This document shows, piece by piece, positions 1-12,530 of a DNA stretch of 64,000 nt. The position numbers and the translations under genes are program-made. This DNA comes from Paulownia fortunei (taxonomy: Eukaryota > Streptophyta > Magnoliopsida > Lamiales > Paulowniaceae). Where the stretch lies: NCBI GenBank assembly GCA_019321725.1, contig CM033116.1:7954841-8018840 (forward strand), in the 5' to 3' direction. The notes under the pieces are model-generated. The model had not been told where the DNA came from, ran no database searches, and was given only the letters and a program-made list of their open reading frames with translations. Each line of letters opens with the position of its first letter. Position 1 is the stretch's first letter.

Positions 1-747
1 GTAATGACTCAAAAGTCCCAATTATCAGTCTTTGAAATGTTATACTGAGTAAATAATATATATGTGTATGAATAATTGATAAATATCAATAATCGAAATA
101 CCTGATAAATAATGTATCGAATATAACATGTATTACATAAAGCCTAACCTATAATATGATTAATGCTATGGAAGAGTTGAAATGTCCCAACTTAAACGGT
201 GAGACAATTAAGTCAATTACAAGTTTATAATAGCTCAATAGTATTAACAACACCAGAATTAAAAGTCAATTATAAGTTTGATCGAAATTCTCTTGTAAAG
301 ACATTAAAGAAATAAGATATATCCTGTCGACAATTTCCTTATTTAATTGTACTTGAGAATATTTTTTTTTTGTCCGAAATATTTTTTAGTTTCTACGAAA
401 ATTGGTCCGTCAAATATATACTTCTAATTTATTGTCAATCTCATTCATTTCGCGCAATCTTTTGTCCCCAGATTTGTGACAAAAACACATCCACTTGTTC
501 ATCATCTGGTGTCACATTAATTCGATTAAAGCAAGTTGTGCTTCAATGATTTTGTCCATTTTCGCAAGGGACCAAAGGCCATACACTACTTGTTCAATTG
601 TTTGGGGAAAACCAATTTAAATTCATTTAAACCAGAATTATAGGCTTTTTATAATTTATTATAAATATAAAAATAATTACATACAGTAGAAATAAAACTC
701 TTGGTCTTCTATGGTAAAGCATGGATTTTGTTTTTTTTTTTAGAAAT
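1..747. other. AT-rich intergenic sequence, no gene seen
   Basis: I see no coding potential here, only AT-rich sequence with short poly-T runs (about 361-370 and 731-740). Frames are closed quickly on both strands. Confidence 0.6.
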
Positions 748-1064
748 AAAAAGGGTGGACTATTTTCTTTTTTTTTTCTTTTTTCTTTTTAACTGAAGAA
801 AGCATTAGGATGAACATCAGGCCTGATCTAGTCGGGACGCATACTCGATTTGTTGGAGCTACTCAATACCTGCTCCATATTATGGGATACCCGTTCGGGT
901 TTTTGTGCATTTTTTTTGCCCTTGTTTTTTCTTTTTTTGTTGACTGTTTGACTTTTTGTGTAAAGAAGAAACTAGAGATCATCTCACTCAATCTTTTCCT
1001 TCTCAATTTTTTTTCGTTTTCTCTCTCACAATCAAACATGTTCACTCTCTCAAACTTTTCCTGT

Positions 1065-1081
1065 TCTCTCTCTCTCTCTCT
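1065..1081. repeat. (TC)n microsatellite
   Basis: A perfect TC dinucleotide run inside a longer pyrimidine-rich tract (about 960-1110). Confidence 0.9.
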
Positions 1082-1117
1082 ATACTTCTTTCTACCTTTT
1101 TCTGATTTTGTGTTCTG

Positions 1118-1351
1118 TTGAAACTTAATGTGTCAAAACCATCGAGTCACTCTCCATCAACAAGCCCTACACCAACCCCTACGAAGTCCACTACCCCTTC
1201 TCCAGCATCCTCATCTCTTTCTCCTTCTCCCGTCACCATCTTGTCGCCTTCTCCTCTGCCATTAGCCACCTTCCCTCTCAATCTGCCGCCTCGCTCCGCC
1301 CTGCGGTGTCGCTCTAGTGCCCTCCCGAATGCGCCGTTCTTAATAGAGTAG
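1118..1351 (+). other. Ser/Thr/Pro-rich open frame, doubtful
   Basis: A 77-codon frame that is low in complexity (repeated SP and TP dipeptides) and starts at TTG, so it has no ATG of its own. It lies in a patch clearly richer in G+C than its surroundings. It resembles the translated leader or first exon of a plant gene more than a full gene. No domain or downstream exon could be recognised. Confidence 0.2.
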
Positions 1352-1758
1352 GGTTTCCAGCTGCCGCCTCCAGTTTCTTTGTCGTCACTTTTTATAATTC
1401 TAGAGTGAATTGAAAATGAAGAAGCCTTGGGCCCTTTTGTAATTTCATCTGTTTTTTTTGTAAATATATTGGGTACTCGATCGAGTATTAAGGTAGTTAT
1501 TTCTAAACAATACTCGACCCAATTTTTAACTATTGGGTATAAAGTTTTCCATATCTTTTATATATATACACACACAATCCGACTCAAGTTGGGATCCAAA
1601 AACCCGAACCAAACGTCCACTCCTAGAAAGCGCGGCCTGTCCAAGCATTCTTAGTTTATCATTTTTTTAGTTGAAGAAGTGTGAACTCGGTCTTTCATGT
1701 TTCTAATTTATTCTTATTAATATAATTAAAAAAACACAGATTACATCCACACTTTTAA

Positions 1759-1779
1759 GAGAGAGAGAGAGAGAGAGAG
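1759..1779. repeat. (GA)n microsatellite
   Basis: An uninterrupted GA run in non-coding AT-rich sequence. Confidence 0.9.
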
Positions 1780-1959
1780 GAGTCGGCATGATGTGTGGAA
1801 GAAGCATGGGCTTAGTTTATGCTTTTTGTTTTATTTTTTATTTTTTTAGTATTAAATAGAAACTGTTGATTACATCATATTAATTAAAGAAAGAGTGAAT
1901 CTTTCCACACTTCTATTTTTATCGTTGTGTTAATAATAATGGAAAAAAGGGTGGACTAT

Positions 1960-2639
1960 CACACTTTCTAATTGAACCCAAATTCTATTTTTTTTTTAAG
2001 AAAGTGAAAGTGTTGATTGAAAAACATATTAAAAATCATATTTAACAACAATATTTATTAATTAAGAAACAATAGGATTTAGTTGGCAATACCATTTATT
2101 AATTAACTGCAAATCACACAAAGTTGAGATAATCATTTTGAAATAATAGAATCTACTCATCTTCCTCGGATAAGTAATAGTCAGAGTTTAGGAAGAGGAT
2201 TCAGTGCATTATGAATTTCACTGTGTTAGTCTTTAACTTTATGCAGAAGTAAATTTTATTAGTTGAAATATGTGATACCTGCAGCGATGAAGAAGCATCA
2301 TATTGTTCTCGATTTGTATTCTTGCAATTGCTCTTTTATAGTTTTCATCACATTCCTTACATCAATATTGACCGTTGTGGAATTCACACCCCAAGTGCTC
2401 AAAGATCATTCACCAACTTCTCGAATTTTGTTGACCCTATGTGACTATTCTCTATAGGATCAATGTACATATCTTGACTCATGGTCATTATCTCTTTATG
2501 CAACAATCATATCTATTGGTGCTAAAAAATTTGATCATCTCTCACTTTAAGTAGAAGAAGATTATATTGAGTATATAAAATATTACAGTTACTAATTAAT
2601 GTTGTTGAGTTACGTATTTATATGTGAATAAAGTCATTG
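1960..2639. other. Non-coding AT-rich stretch
   Basis: I see no supported gene. A short 64-codon frame at 2263-2457 has no recognisable motif and no support. Confidence 0.5.
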
Positions 2640-3640
2640 ACATAAAGTAATCGGGTCTAAAGTTATTGTTCATGTACCCTATTAATAAAAGACAGCAAGT
2701 GACTAATGTCACTTTACCTGCCTTATTAATATAAAGCATACTATAATTAGTGTTAACCATGTATCTCATTTTTAGAAACATTGTGCAATTATGTATTGAA
2801 AGTTCACTTGCCTCATTTATAAAATCAACCTGCAAGTGGCTACTAAAATTTCAAATATCTTAATTTGGTAAATAAATGCAATAGGGTCCTGACACTTAAT
2901 TTATTTAATTTTGAATAACATTATACTATTACGTGCTGACAGTTTACCTACCTCATTAACAAAAACAATTCGTAAATAGCCACTGAAACTTCATGTCTGA
3001 ATAAATACAGCTGGGTGCTGACACTTCATCTATCTTGTTTTGAATGACGTTACACTTTTATGTGCTGGCAGTTATGTACCTCATTAATAAAAATAATCTA
3101 CAAGTGCTAGTGAAACTTTACGAATTTATTTTTAATGAATAATCCTACTAGGGTACCGACGCTTCACATGTCTCATTTTGCTATTATGTATTGGTAGTTC
3201 ACAAGCTTCATTGAAAAGAATAGCCTAGAAATGGCTAATGAACCTTCACTTATCTCGTTTTACGTAAATATGTGCAATTGCGATGTTGACATTTCATATT
3301 TTTCATTTTGAATGACATTACACTATTATGTGTTGGTAGTTCATATGCCTCATTGATAAAAATAATTTATATTTGGATATGAAACTTCATATGCATTTCT
3401 ACAAACAAGTACAATCAGGTGTTGATACTTTATATATCTCATGTTGAATGACATTTTACTACTATGTATAGGTAGTTCATGTTCCTAGATAATTAAAACA
3501 GTCTATAAGTGGCTTATGAAACTTCAGTGTCCTATTTTTTATAAATAAATAAAACTGGATACTGACACTTTACGTGCCTTATTTAGAGTGATACTATATG
3601 AACTGACTCTTCATCTATTCACTTGATGCAGGTACGTATT
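2640..3640. repeat. Diverged tandem repeat, period about 120-140 bp
   Basis: A degenerate unit recurs about seven times. Its landmarks are a TTTTGAATGACATTACACT-like stretch (near 2916, 3041, 3307, 3443 and, degraded, 3170 and 3585), then TATGTGTTGGTAGTTCA, then GCCTCATTAATAAAAA, then GTGGCTAxTGAAACTTCA, then a TGCTGACACTTCA element. Copies differ by many substitutions and small indels, so the array is old. No open frame runs through it. Confidence 0.75.
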
Positions 3641-3817
3641 TATGATTCACGTGCTTTATTTTGATTTTATCTATACAATTCATGTGAATGATCAGGTTGG
3701 GCAACATCAAGTGGCAAATAATTTTTATATCATCAATTGCCTATAAATACAAAGGTAAAAAAGGATCATTTTAGAGCACCAAAATTTCACTATACTCTGA
3801 GCAATATTTTTTATGCC

Positions 3818-4218
3818 ATGGGATACATCAGTTCGCACTTGGATGATGAATACTGCTACTTATTAGACCCAAATTAAAGACATTCTCTAGCATATTTAGC
3901 AATGATGGAAGATGAATGGTAATTTCATGTACAAGAACATGATGGGCTTATAATAGATAGTTGCAAATTTGGTGTTCATTGTCCTCGATGGAAAGCCATT
4001 ATCATGCGATGAGGTACAACACCTAACAAAATACTAGCTCTCGATTGGATTCATGAAGATAAATAATTAAGTGACCATGCATACACCATTTTAATTCTAA
4101 AAAATATCCAAAGAATATGCTTTATCGATATATGCATGAAGCAAGAGTTAGGTGGGAACTCAATGTTAGTTCTGTTTATCAATCAGACATTGAGATGTCT
4201 GATGAAGAGAATAACTAA
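3818..4218 (+). pseudogene. Unrecognised small gene, decayed
   Basis: Starting at an ATG, one frame reads as ordinary protein through about 85 codons with single stops after residues 19 and 35 and near residue 65. It includes an acidic opening (SHLDDEY), a MMEDEW motif and a CKFGVHCPRWKA motif. A frameshift near 4115 then leads to a plausible acidic C-terminus (SDIEMSDEENN, stop at 4216-4218). A TATAAATA box lies about 75 bp upstream (about 3742). The clean start, TATA box and matching ends suggest a once-real protein of about 130 residues. I do not recognise the family. It may have been carried here with the neighbouring PMD gene remnant, which lies in the opposite orientation. Confidence 0.4.
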
Positions 4219-4649
4219 GTTGTCTTTTCTCTTTTCTTCTATTCAATCTTCGTTTACCAGCTATTTGTATTGTAAGCCTTCAACTATGTACTTGTTTTAA
4301 ATCTATTAAAGTTTCCACATTAAATTTAGGGTTGGGCATATTATTTTTATAACTTAATGTAATTTTTTTTATTGGTTGGTTGCATAAACTCTAGTAGAAT
4401 TAACAAAACGAATATATAACTGAAGCAAAATATTTTAGTAGATAGACTGGTTGCAGTATTCAACAAAAGAATATATGAAGTATGGGATAATTTGGAAAAC
4501 ATAACAAGTAACAAACCCCTAATAATGGCCCCTAGTGCCGAACCATGTCGTTGTTGCTGTCGCTGGTCTCTTTATCCCTCTTCACCAATAGGAGTATCGT
4601 ATAACTAATGTTGCATCAGACTGGGTTGTGTTTGATATTCATCATAAGT

Positions 4650-6440
4650 ATTGAAATTCAAATTAAAATCCAACCAACTCGACTATGTACGATCACAATA
4701 CTCTCTAGATATTTTCGAGAATTCAATAGATGAGACATCAAACTCCAAATGTGTTGTTGTATATCCTAGATACATCTGTTCAACTAGTGCAAATTTGAGG
4801 ACAATATTTTTTTCCACTAGTGTAGAGTATGGTTGAGTGAATATCGACATATATGGAGTGAACGGTGATTGATAATCCGATTGTGGTGGTTGAGGCATTT
4901 AACAATTAGGATATAAATTCATACCATGAGATGCAAAAAGAGTAGATGTAAATGGACCTACCACTTCTACTTCAGCTGACATTAATGGAGGAATGCTATA
5001 TGACATTGGAGCACTCCGTGAGTGGTATTACCCGCTATATGACATTGGAGCACTCCCGTGAGTGGTATTATCCTCTATTGAGCTATTGAACCTAACACTA
5101 TGTTTTCTTCTATTTGTATTTTTACTGCCACGCCTATCCTCCGATGGAATAATTTTTCTTTGGCAGAATGGTCGGGGATTATCATTTATGGGCTATGTGA
5201 TAAATTTCGTTAGAGATGGTCTTGTGCTGATCCTCTATTTGTGTAAAATGATTCAACATTTTTATCACTAGACATCCTATTACATCTGACCATAAGTAAC
5301 AACATTTTATCAGCCAGAAATATGTGCCAAATAGAGTAATCCTATATAGTTTCATAAAGAAAATTAAATTGAAAAAAATAATTTTATCTTGATATATGTA
5401 CCACAACTTGCCATGCAGTTGCACCCCTAGGATAGTACCCCATTTTCAAATATCTCAAACGATGATATGAGATGATGTGTAATCTAATTAATTGACGCCA
5501 TGTATCCATTTCAATATTGGATGAGCCTCTGATATAAAGCTTATGTACAATCAACTACTATATTATTTGCCCATGCAACAACATAATCCTTTTGAAACCA
5601 GCCCCATTTCTATCTAGAATTTCCTCTGGGCAGTTGATATTGTGTAACTTGTATCATGTCCTACTGACAGTTGAAGAATATCCTATCACATGCCAAACTT
5701 CCTTAAAACCCGTTCATGAGATGGATCTCAATAATGACACAGTTTATCAATAGACATCGTATTTTTCCAAAATGGGGGAGTGTATTCAGTTTATTAATAC
5801 GTTCAACACTGCACTACCCCAATAGTAAGTATGAACTAATTCATTAATATTTTCATATATTGTAGATACAACATTGATACCCCATCGCTTGAGAAATCAA
5901 GACACATAAAAGCTCCTAATAGCATCAATGCACATGTATATCGTACTACTTCATCGACTATACTATTGTTATATATTGGTTGAGTCCTCATGTTTTCTCA
6001 TGGCAATCAAAAAAAGGAGTAAGCCCCTAAATTATTAGGTATTAAGTTGAAATCTTAGATAACAGTGACAAGTCCTGCCACTGCTATGTGGTCTTTTTAA
6101 TGTCTTCTCCAATAATGAGATGGTCGTCTATTGATAGACCTTATATGATTACGACATCCTATAGTGTAGCAATCATCTTTCCCACTTGGAAAGGAAAGGT
6201 ATGTGTCTCAAGACACCATCTCTCTACTAAAGCGGTGATCAAGTACACATCAATATCAAATTATTCACATATGGTGTACACCATAGAATCCCATCTCATG
6301 TGGCTAATTGCTTACATATGTATGTTGTAACAACTTCTCATTGAGACTCCAAAAAGGGACCATCTATGTGTCTGACAACTAGGGTGTATATATCAACTCG
6401 ACACATCCTTGGATAGATGAACTAACGGTAAAGATAAAAC
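4650..6440 (-). pseudogene. Plant mobile domain (PMD/MAIN-like) protein pseudogene
   Basis: Read on the minus strand, about 6160-6275 gives the signature PMD stretch: LITALVERW, then ETHTF, then a hydrophobic segment and (with stops) DVVII and GLSIDD. These match the family pattern LITALVERWxPETHTFHLP...LQDVxxLxGLPIDG. Further down, about 5730-5570 gives RVLRKFGM and, in another frame, HNINCPEEIL, matching the VLRQFG and LHxID region. A Pro/Tyr/Gln-rich 71-codon frame at 4683-4898 fits the variable tail. Many stops and frameshifts show the gene is dead. PMD proteins are plant nuclear proteins, some needed for silencing and meristem integrity, and others are carried by transposons. Which kind this came from cannot be told. 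Confidence 0.6.
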
Positions 6441-8722
6441 ACTCGTGTCATATGGACTATAAACAGTTGCCAAATCTATCTTACAAAATTGACAACATTT
6501 ACATCTAAATAATTAAATAAAATGTTGCAACAAGTAATGTCAAAATTTGAAGTAACACATTTCAATTCAAAATGTTAATAAAAACCACATGACTAGTGAA
6601 ATAAAGAAATTTCATAACCAATATTACTCTAACAGTAAAAATAATGCAAGGTAAATAATTTTTAATAACTCATTTGAACAACTAGTATTTTTTTAAGAAA
6701 TAATTTACTTTTTAGGATTTTTATTTACATTAACTAATAAATTTTATGATGTTAAATGTAATAACATATTATGTACTAAAACAAAAGAAATTTCATTACA
6801 CAACTCTAATGTAATTATGTTCAATCCTAAATAAGTAAAGTACTTTAATTCTAATAATATTGCATATAAGTACAAAGTACAACCCAACACAAAGAGGTCA
6901 TCAACGTTGAGAAGATGAGATTTGATCTCTCATGCGAGGTTGTGGCCAGTCTATTTCATTCAAATTGTGAGTAGTCAAATCGTTGCTTGGATGACTACAA
7001 ACTCATAGAGATGGGTTGTGGAATTGCTCAAATGAGGGGGTATCCAAAGAATCTCTCTATCATAATTGCTTGAATTTCTCTTGATATGTATTAATAAGAA
7101 TATATGATGTAATATGACTTAATAGTACTATGGTGTTGATCTATATTATCGGCATACTTATATGACATATGAGTAAGCAATTCCAATCTGACTCCATTTT
7201 TTTGCATGAACACTCTATTGTAATTGTTGTGGCTAGGCATAGGGTTGGGATGTGCTTGGTCATGTGTCTTGGGTAGGGAGGTGTTGGCTCTTGGGCTGGG
7301 GAAGTGTTGGCTTAGGCTTGAGGGTGGGGAGTGCTGTGGCGATCGCTATGGTGTAGGGTTGCAGACAGCGAAAGAAAAATGTTGGAAAGCCTGCATGGCT
7401 GCAGTTGGGATGGGGCAGCATTGGCGATCGCCGCTTTGATGAGGGAGTAGGTGGTTGCCGTTAGGTGGAGAGGTGGTGGGTCGTGGGCTAGGATGGGGTA
7501 CTATGATTACCGCTAGCAGTTTTGGTGGCCACCATCGATGTTGGGATTTGGTGGGTGGGTGGTAGTGGTTAGGAATGGAAAATGAAGAAGAAATAAAAAT
7601 AAAAGAAAACTGAGAAATAAAAATTACAATAAGAGAAAATAAGTATTCAAATAAGATGAGGAAAAAATAAAAAGACAAGATATAATTTGATTTTTATTCT
7701 TGGGAATGGAGTAAAATTTTTATAATTAAATATGAAGAAAATGCTGATGCATTACATTTATGAGAAAAAAGAATATGTTTGTACATCTATTTCATTTTTT
7801 CTTGTATTTCTCAAATGCATTAAACAAGGTTTTTAATTGATATGTTTGTTTTTTTTCTCACTTTTTTCTGCTATAGGTTATATCTGAATATAACACTATA
7901 AATATATTAGTATTATTGTACTACTTGGGGTTAGTTTATTTGCAAGAGGTAGCTAGCCAGCACACACACAATTCATTTATACATTCCTCTACATTTCTAT
8001 TTTTATACTAGTTGGTGTTAGTTTATTTGCTCACAAATATTCATGGAGCTTTGGGGATTTTATTACTTAGACAAGGCCTTATTGACTCATAAGTTAGGAA
8101 TTGCAAAGATATATCAATTATGTTAAGTAAATCAATCATGACGCCCAAAATTATTCATTTTAAAATGCCAGCTGTAGTATAAATATTTTGTCCACAAGTA
8201 TTGTTTCATATGTCCAAAGTTGTATTGAATGGCTTATCCACCTCAATTGTTACTAGTAGGATAACTATTTTTGCAAAGTGAGGTCGAGCTCAAAGTAGTT
8301 ACTAGTGGAATTCGTTATGCCAGAATCTTGTTTCCAGACCACCACCCCATAGGTTTAGGGTGTGATAGACGGTACCTTCGCTAAACTTATTGAGAAATAC
8401 TCTTAAAAGACTGATGATGCCTTGGCTAAATCCTTTGAGAAATACTCTTAATTTTCTGTATACAAAATCATACATCTTTAATATTTGTCGATGCTTATTT
8501 TTCCCCTGTCGATAAAATGTTGGTGATAATACAATGTGTAGTCGAAAAACTAAACAAAATTCTTCATACTTTAAGAAGATTCAAACTCATAGCAATGGAA
8601 TTTTTGATCTAGCGGAACACCCTTGACTTGTCGCCTGAAGGATACAACAACCTAATAATGTTATATGACTTAAACAAACTCTGATGAGTTGATGAGTCAC
8701 AAATTCACCAAAAAAACAACTC
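6441..8722. other. Intergenic stretch with a G-rich patch
   Basis: Most of this is AT-rich and non-coding. A G-rich patch at about 7225-7570 is built from GTGGTGG, GGGTTGGG and two GCGATCGC palindromes (about 7338 and 7425). It opens frames on both strands (7224-7439 plus, 7346-7678 minus), but these are low-complexity and share no recognisable motif. I see no supported gene. Confidence 0.45.
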
Positions 8723-10146
8723 TGTTAGAATATACTATGATGATGAGTAGGTTAGAATAAGTTAGACCCCCATATGACTCTTAAACTTTTATGTGTTTCA
8801 AAGACTAAATGAAAAGACTATTTTCAGAGCAATATACATTAGTCATTTCAACACAAAATAGAAGTGTATGTTAAATCCATGATCATCAGACCAGTAATGA
8901 AGATTTCAAGACAAAGATAGTTGGGTCTAAGACCTTAGCTTAGTGGGGTTAAGGTCTTCAACAGAAGTAAGGGTCAAAGCAGTGATTGAGGAGTCAAAGT
9001 GGGTAAAAGCAGTAAGTGAAGAGTTAAAGTCACTAGGAGATCAATTTAATTAGAGAAGAATTTGAGCCAAACAGAGGAGTGAGGAAAACTTCAAGTACAC
9101 AATAGAGTCTAAGACTAACATAGAGGACTTAGTAGGTTTAAAGTCTTCAGTAGAGTGAGGGTTGGTGCAGTCTACAAGGAGTTCAACTCACAACTGTCAC
9201 CTTATATTAATAAACTGCTAATGTCTAATAAAATAAATAACTGCAGAATCGAGGAACTAAAATGAAAAGGATATAGGATTGCAACACTATTGTTCACAAC
9301 AGTGTGTGGCCAGACAGTTGAGCAAACAAAGGGATTAGGTACAATAGATAAATTTTGAATATCTATTAAATGAGCTAAAAAATAAGAATATTTGCATTGG
9401 AATCACTAAAACCAAAAGCGAAGTACATGCAAAATCAAACTCAAAAGAGCCTTCAAAATGTCCAGCACTCTAAAGCTATTGTCACTTGGCTGTTAAGAAG
9501 AATCTATGTTGAAAGCTAGCTGAGTAATTTCATCAATCACTGTAACAAGGAGTGTACTAGGTTTTGTGTAGACAAGCATTGAGTTTGAATTTTGTAGAAA
9601 GACTAAAGCTACCAGTAAAGTCTTGTAGATGAAGGCTGAGAAGAAGCTAAGCTTAGTTTATGTAACTAAGTTGCAAAAACTAGGAGTGTGACTTTTTGTG
9701 TATAAGTGTATAAGTGTATAAGTGTGTGAAACTATAGTGAATTTCTCCACGATGTTCGAAGAAAGAGTGGACGTTGAAGGATTACTCCACCTTTAAAGTA
9801 CTATAATAAATTATTATGTCGACTTCTTTTATGCACTTTACTTTCTAGTCATATTGTACTCTAGTATACTTCATCAAATATAGAAGCCTAAAAGTCTGTA
9901 AGTACTAAAATTGCTTTTTCATTGCGTAACTAATTAAAAAACACTTAACATATTTCTGACTCTCCAATGGACTTAAACAATTAATTGAACAGTTGAGTTA
10001 TTTTTTATTGGATAAAAGCAGGTGACTACAAGCTGCACAAGCTAAGTTCAAGTTCAAACACTACAAAGATTTTTAAAAGTGTTGAAAATTTTAAAAAGTC
10101 TATTCAACCCCTCCTCTAGACCTTTTTATACCATCTAAGACTAACA
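8723..10146 (+). repeat. 5' LTR of the SIRE-like Copia element
   Basis: The proposed LTR is 1424 bp with perfect 6-bp inverted ends (TGTTAG ... CTAACA). Its right end lies two bases before the primer-binding site. An internal run of four TAAGTGTA-type octamers sits at about 9698-9725. The left boundary is inferred from the inverted end, because no second LTR is available for comparison. Confidence 0.6.
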
Positions 10147-10148
10147 AG

Positions 10149-10160
10149 TGGTATCAGAGC
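10149..10160 (+). other. Primer-binding site (tRNA-iMet)
   Basis: TGGTATCAGAGC, the standard plant Copia primer site complementary to the 3' end of initiator methionine tRNA, lies two bases after the LTR. Confidence 0.85.
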
Positions 10161-10229
10161 GATTGATTTGTAAAAACTTTATTTTACATCTCACAATTTG
10201 AATCCTCATCATTTTATGAACTTTTAAAC

Positions 10230-11340
10230 ATTTTTATCATGAAGAACTTGGGCAACATTGTATTATCTAATATTCCTATGTTATCTTTAGAGGAGTTAAT
10301 ATGCATGCACCCTTAGCTGCAATGGATGATGAAATATGGTTAGTCATAGAGGACGGACCTATTGAGATCACCAAGGTTGACATAACATGAGCAACAAATT
10401 TTATTTTGAAGCCTAAGGAAGAGTAGACCGTGAGAGACAAGAGACGTGCTAACCTAGACAACATGGCCAAAAATATCTTTTCAAGATAACTAACAAGGTC
10501 ATGTTTAGCAATATTAAGAAATGCAAACACCTCCAAGGAGATATAGGAAAATAACATAAATTTTTATGAGGTAGACCAATCAATGAAAATAAGCTCTTTG
10601 TTTTTGTTTAGAAATTTGAGAATTTCAAGATTAAGCGTGGAGAGACGTTGGACGAGAGGTTCACTACCATCATCAATGAGTTGGCCTCCCTAGACAAAGA
10701 ATACACTAATAGGGAGATAGTATAAAAAGTTAGTAAGGCATTTCCTAAAAAGTGGGACATGAAGATCGTGGCCATGAGAGAACAAAAAAATCTCTCATTG
10801 ATGAGCCTACATGAGCTCTTCTCAGATTGAAAGGCCATCAGTTTGAGATGGGTAGAAGAATAGAGGAAGACCTAACCATACCAGGTTAGAAGACTTCTGT
10901 GCTGATATTGACTCAACTGAAAGGACAACAAATCTGTTGGAAGATCAGTCAATGGCCCACTTAATGAAGAACTATAAAAAGTTCATGAAGCAGATTTCAA
11001 GTACAAAAGGCAAATGCCAACACTCTCCCAAAACCAAGTCAGTAAAATGAAACATTAAAGCAAACAAATGACTGACTTGTGCTATAACTGCAAGAAGCCC
11101 AGAACACTTTTCCAGAGACTACTCTTACCCTCTAGCATAAAAGTACACTTAGGAGGAAAAGAAAGTAAAAATTGAGATAATACTCAGAAAGAAATAGCAA
11201 AGCTTAGTGATTGACGCTAAGGCAAGCATACAACCAGTAGACGCTGAGTCTAGGCCCTCTAATAATAGTGATTGCAACTATAACTATGACTCAAAGAAGA
11301 AGATACTTATGTGGTTGATGGCAATCTCCTTGGGTGAAGT
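10230..11340 (+). pseudogene. Copia gag (UBN2-type) pseudogene
   Basis: Translated pieces match SIRE-type gag: DDEIWLVIEDGP near 10330; FENFKIKRGETLDERFT and IINELASLDKEYTNREIV near 10615-10720; FPKKWDMKIVAMREQKNLS near 10742-10798. A zinc knuckle follows at about 11080-11122: CYNCKKP, a frameshift, then EHFSRDY, with the last cysteine of the CCHC pattern replaced by tyrosine. Several in-frame stops (for example near 10390 and 10722) show it is dead. Gag is the capsid protein that packages element RNA. Confidence 0.75.
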
Positions 11341-12059
11341 GACGTTTAGCTCAACACCAAAAGACCAAGTGCAATGAGATATTGGCAATAATAATATAGA
11401 AGATAGCAAATGTTGTTAAAAATAAACATCATATCCTACACTTAACTTATAGCTGAGTAGGGAGAAAAATAAAGAAATACTCGTCCGATATGAAAGACTG
11501 AAATATTTCTAAGTCCTAGTTAATAACCTAAGTTCTCACAAAAAAACATCAACTCTACTTTACAACATAAGCATGGGGTGTATGTGGATGGGGAGCTTAG
11601 TGGCTGCCATACGCACCCCATCGAGGCTTCTCACCATGAGTGAGTAATATCGCTTCAATCGTCGTGAGCTCCTTTGTGACTTTATCTACCTTCACTCGAA
11701 GTCGGACGAATTCACCACCACTTTTCTTCTCAATGGTAAACACATATCTAAATTTAAGAGTATATCTATATAGAGGATGTGCTCCTTACCAAAGACAATA
11801 AATATCCTAGAATCCTCCAAGAAGCTTACTTTTGAATTGCCTTTCTTCCAAATCTTATTGGAGGTGGGGGAGTGAAGACTTCACATTTTGCCTCAAGGCA
11901 ATCAATGAGACTCAAGCTCTAAAGGTAGAGGTAACTCCCTTGAAGGCAAGAAAACAATAATTGGCTCAGGGGATCATACCACTTTTTCAGCAAACGTTGT
12001 CTAATGCAACTCATAAAAATTATGAGCGCATATATGTAAGAAGTAGAATAGAATAATCA

Positions 12060-12530
12060 TGTCACAACGCCAAAGCGTGCCCCAAGAGCTCGCCCTCATG
12101 GCGCCTAGAGCTCGTGCCCTTATAGCCTCAAGATCTTATGCCCTTGTGCTCCCTAGAACTCACTCCTCCATGTCCCTAGGAGCTTGTGCCCTTATAGCCT
12201 CAAAAGCTCATACCTTTACACCCTCAAAAGCTTATGACCCCAAGAGGTCCCACCTATACGGCCTTAAGAGCTTACACCTCCAGGAACTCGCTCCCTCATG
12301 GCCTGAAGAGCTTGCACTTATGCAGCCTCAATAGCTTATACCACGCGCCCCCAAGTTTTCACTCTCTCACACCATCAGGAGCTTGCATGCTTGCAGCCTC
12401 TAGAGCTTGTGTCCCCCTACCCTCAAGAGCTCATCTACACAGCTTCAAGTGCTCGTACCCTTATAGTCTCAAGAAGCTTGTGCCCTCATGTCCTTAGGAG
12501 CTTGTGGCCTCACTAGACTATTCCCTCAAG
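12060..12530. repeat. Minisatellite, period about 24-30 bp
   Basis: Around 15 variable copies of a unit resembling AGAGCTTGTGCCCTTATAGCC followed by TCA. It is notably C+T-rich against an AT-rich background. The frames running through it (12059-12334, 12234-12497) are by-products of the repeat, not genes. Confidence 0.7.

Larger units (their letters stand above)
748..1959. repeat. Segment bounded by a 16-bp direct repeat
   Basis: The same 16 bases (AAAAAGGGTGGACTAT) occur at 748-763 and 1944-1959. They bracket about 1.2 kb that includes a (TC)n run, a (GA)n run and a proline/serine-rich frame. The pair could be a long target duplication, or the edges of an old deletion or insertion. No terminal inverted repeats were obvious, so no element class is assigned. 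Confidence 0.4.
8723..11400 (+). mobile_element. SIRE-like Ty1/Copia element, 5' part only
   Basis: A 5' LTR, a methionine-tRNA primer site and a decayed gag are present in order on the plus strand. Coding similarity stops near 11.3-11.4 kb. No protease, integrase, reverse transcriptase or second LTR follows, because a different repeat-rich sequence begins there. The element is truncated and inactive. The lineage assignment rests on the long LTR, its ending just before TGGTATCAGAGC and the gag sequence. Confidence 0.7.

Noticed and set aside
810..1121. 103-codon frame with a hydrophobic, Phe/Ser-rich sequence
   Set aside because: It is the translation of a long pyrimidine tract (TTT and TCT codons). 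The apparent membrane segments come from base composition.
5062..5271. Plus-strand frame over the PMD pseudogene
   Set aside because: The coding signal there is on the minus strand; this is its shadow.
7224..7678. Overlapping plus and minus frames in a G-rich patch
   Set aside because: Low complexity, opposite strands over the same bases, no motif and no conserved partner.
10149..10160. tRNA gene suggested by tRNA-like bases
   Set aside because: Only the 12-base primer-site complement is present here, at 18503 and (Gypsy type) at 34817; no cloverleaf can be formed.
12059..12497. Two overlapping alanine/serine/leucine-rich open frames
   Set aside because: They are read through a minisatellite in different frames, with no domain and no start context.
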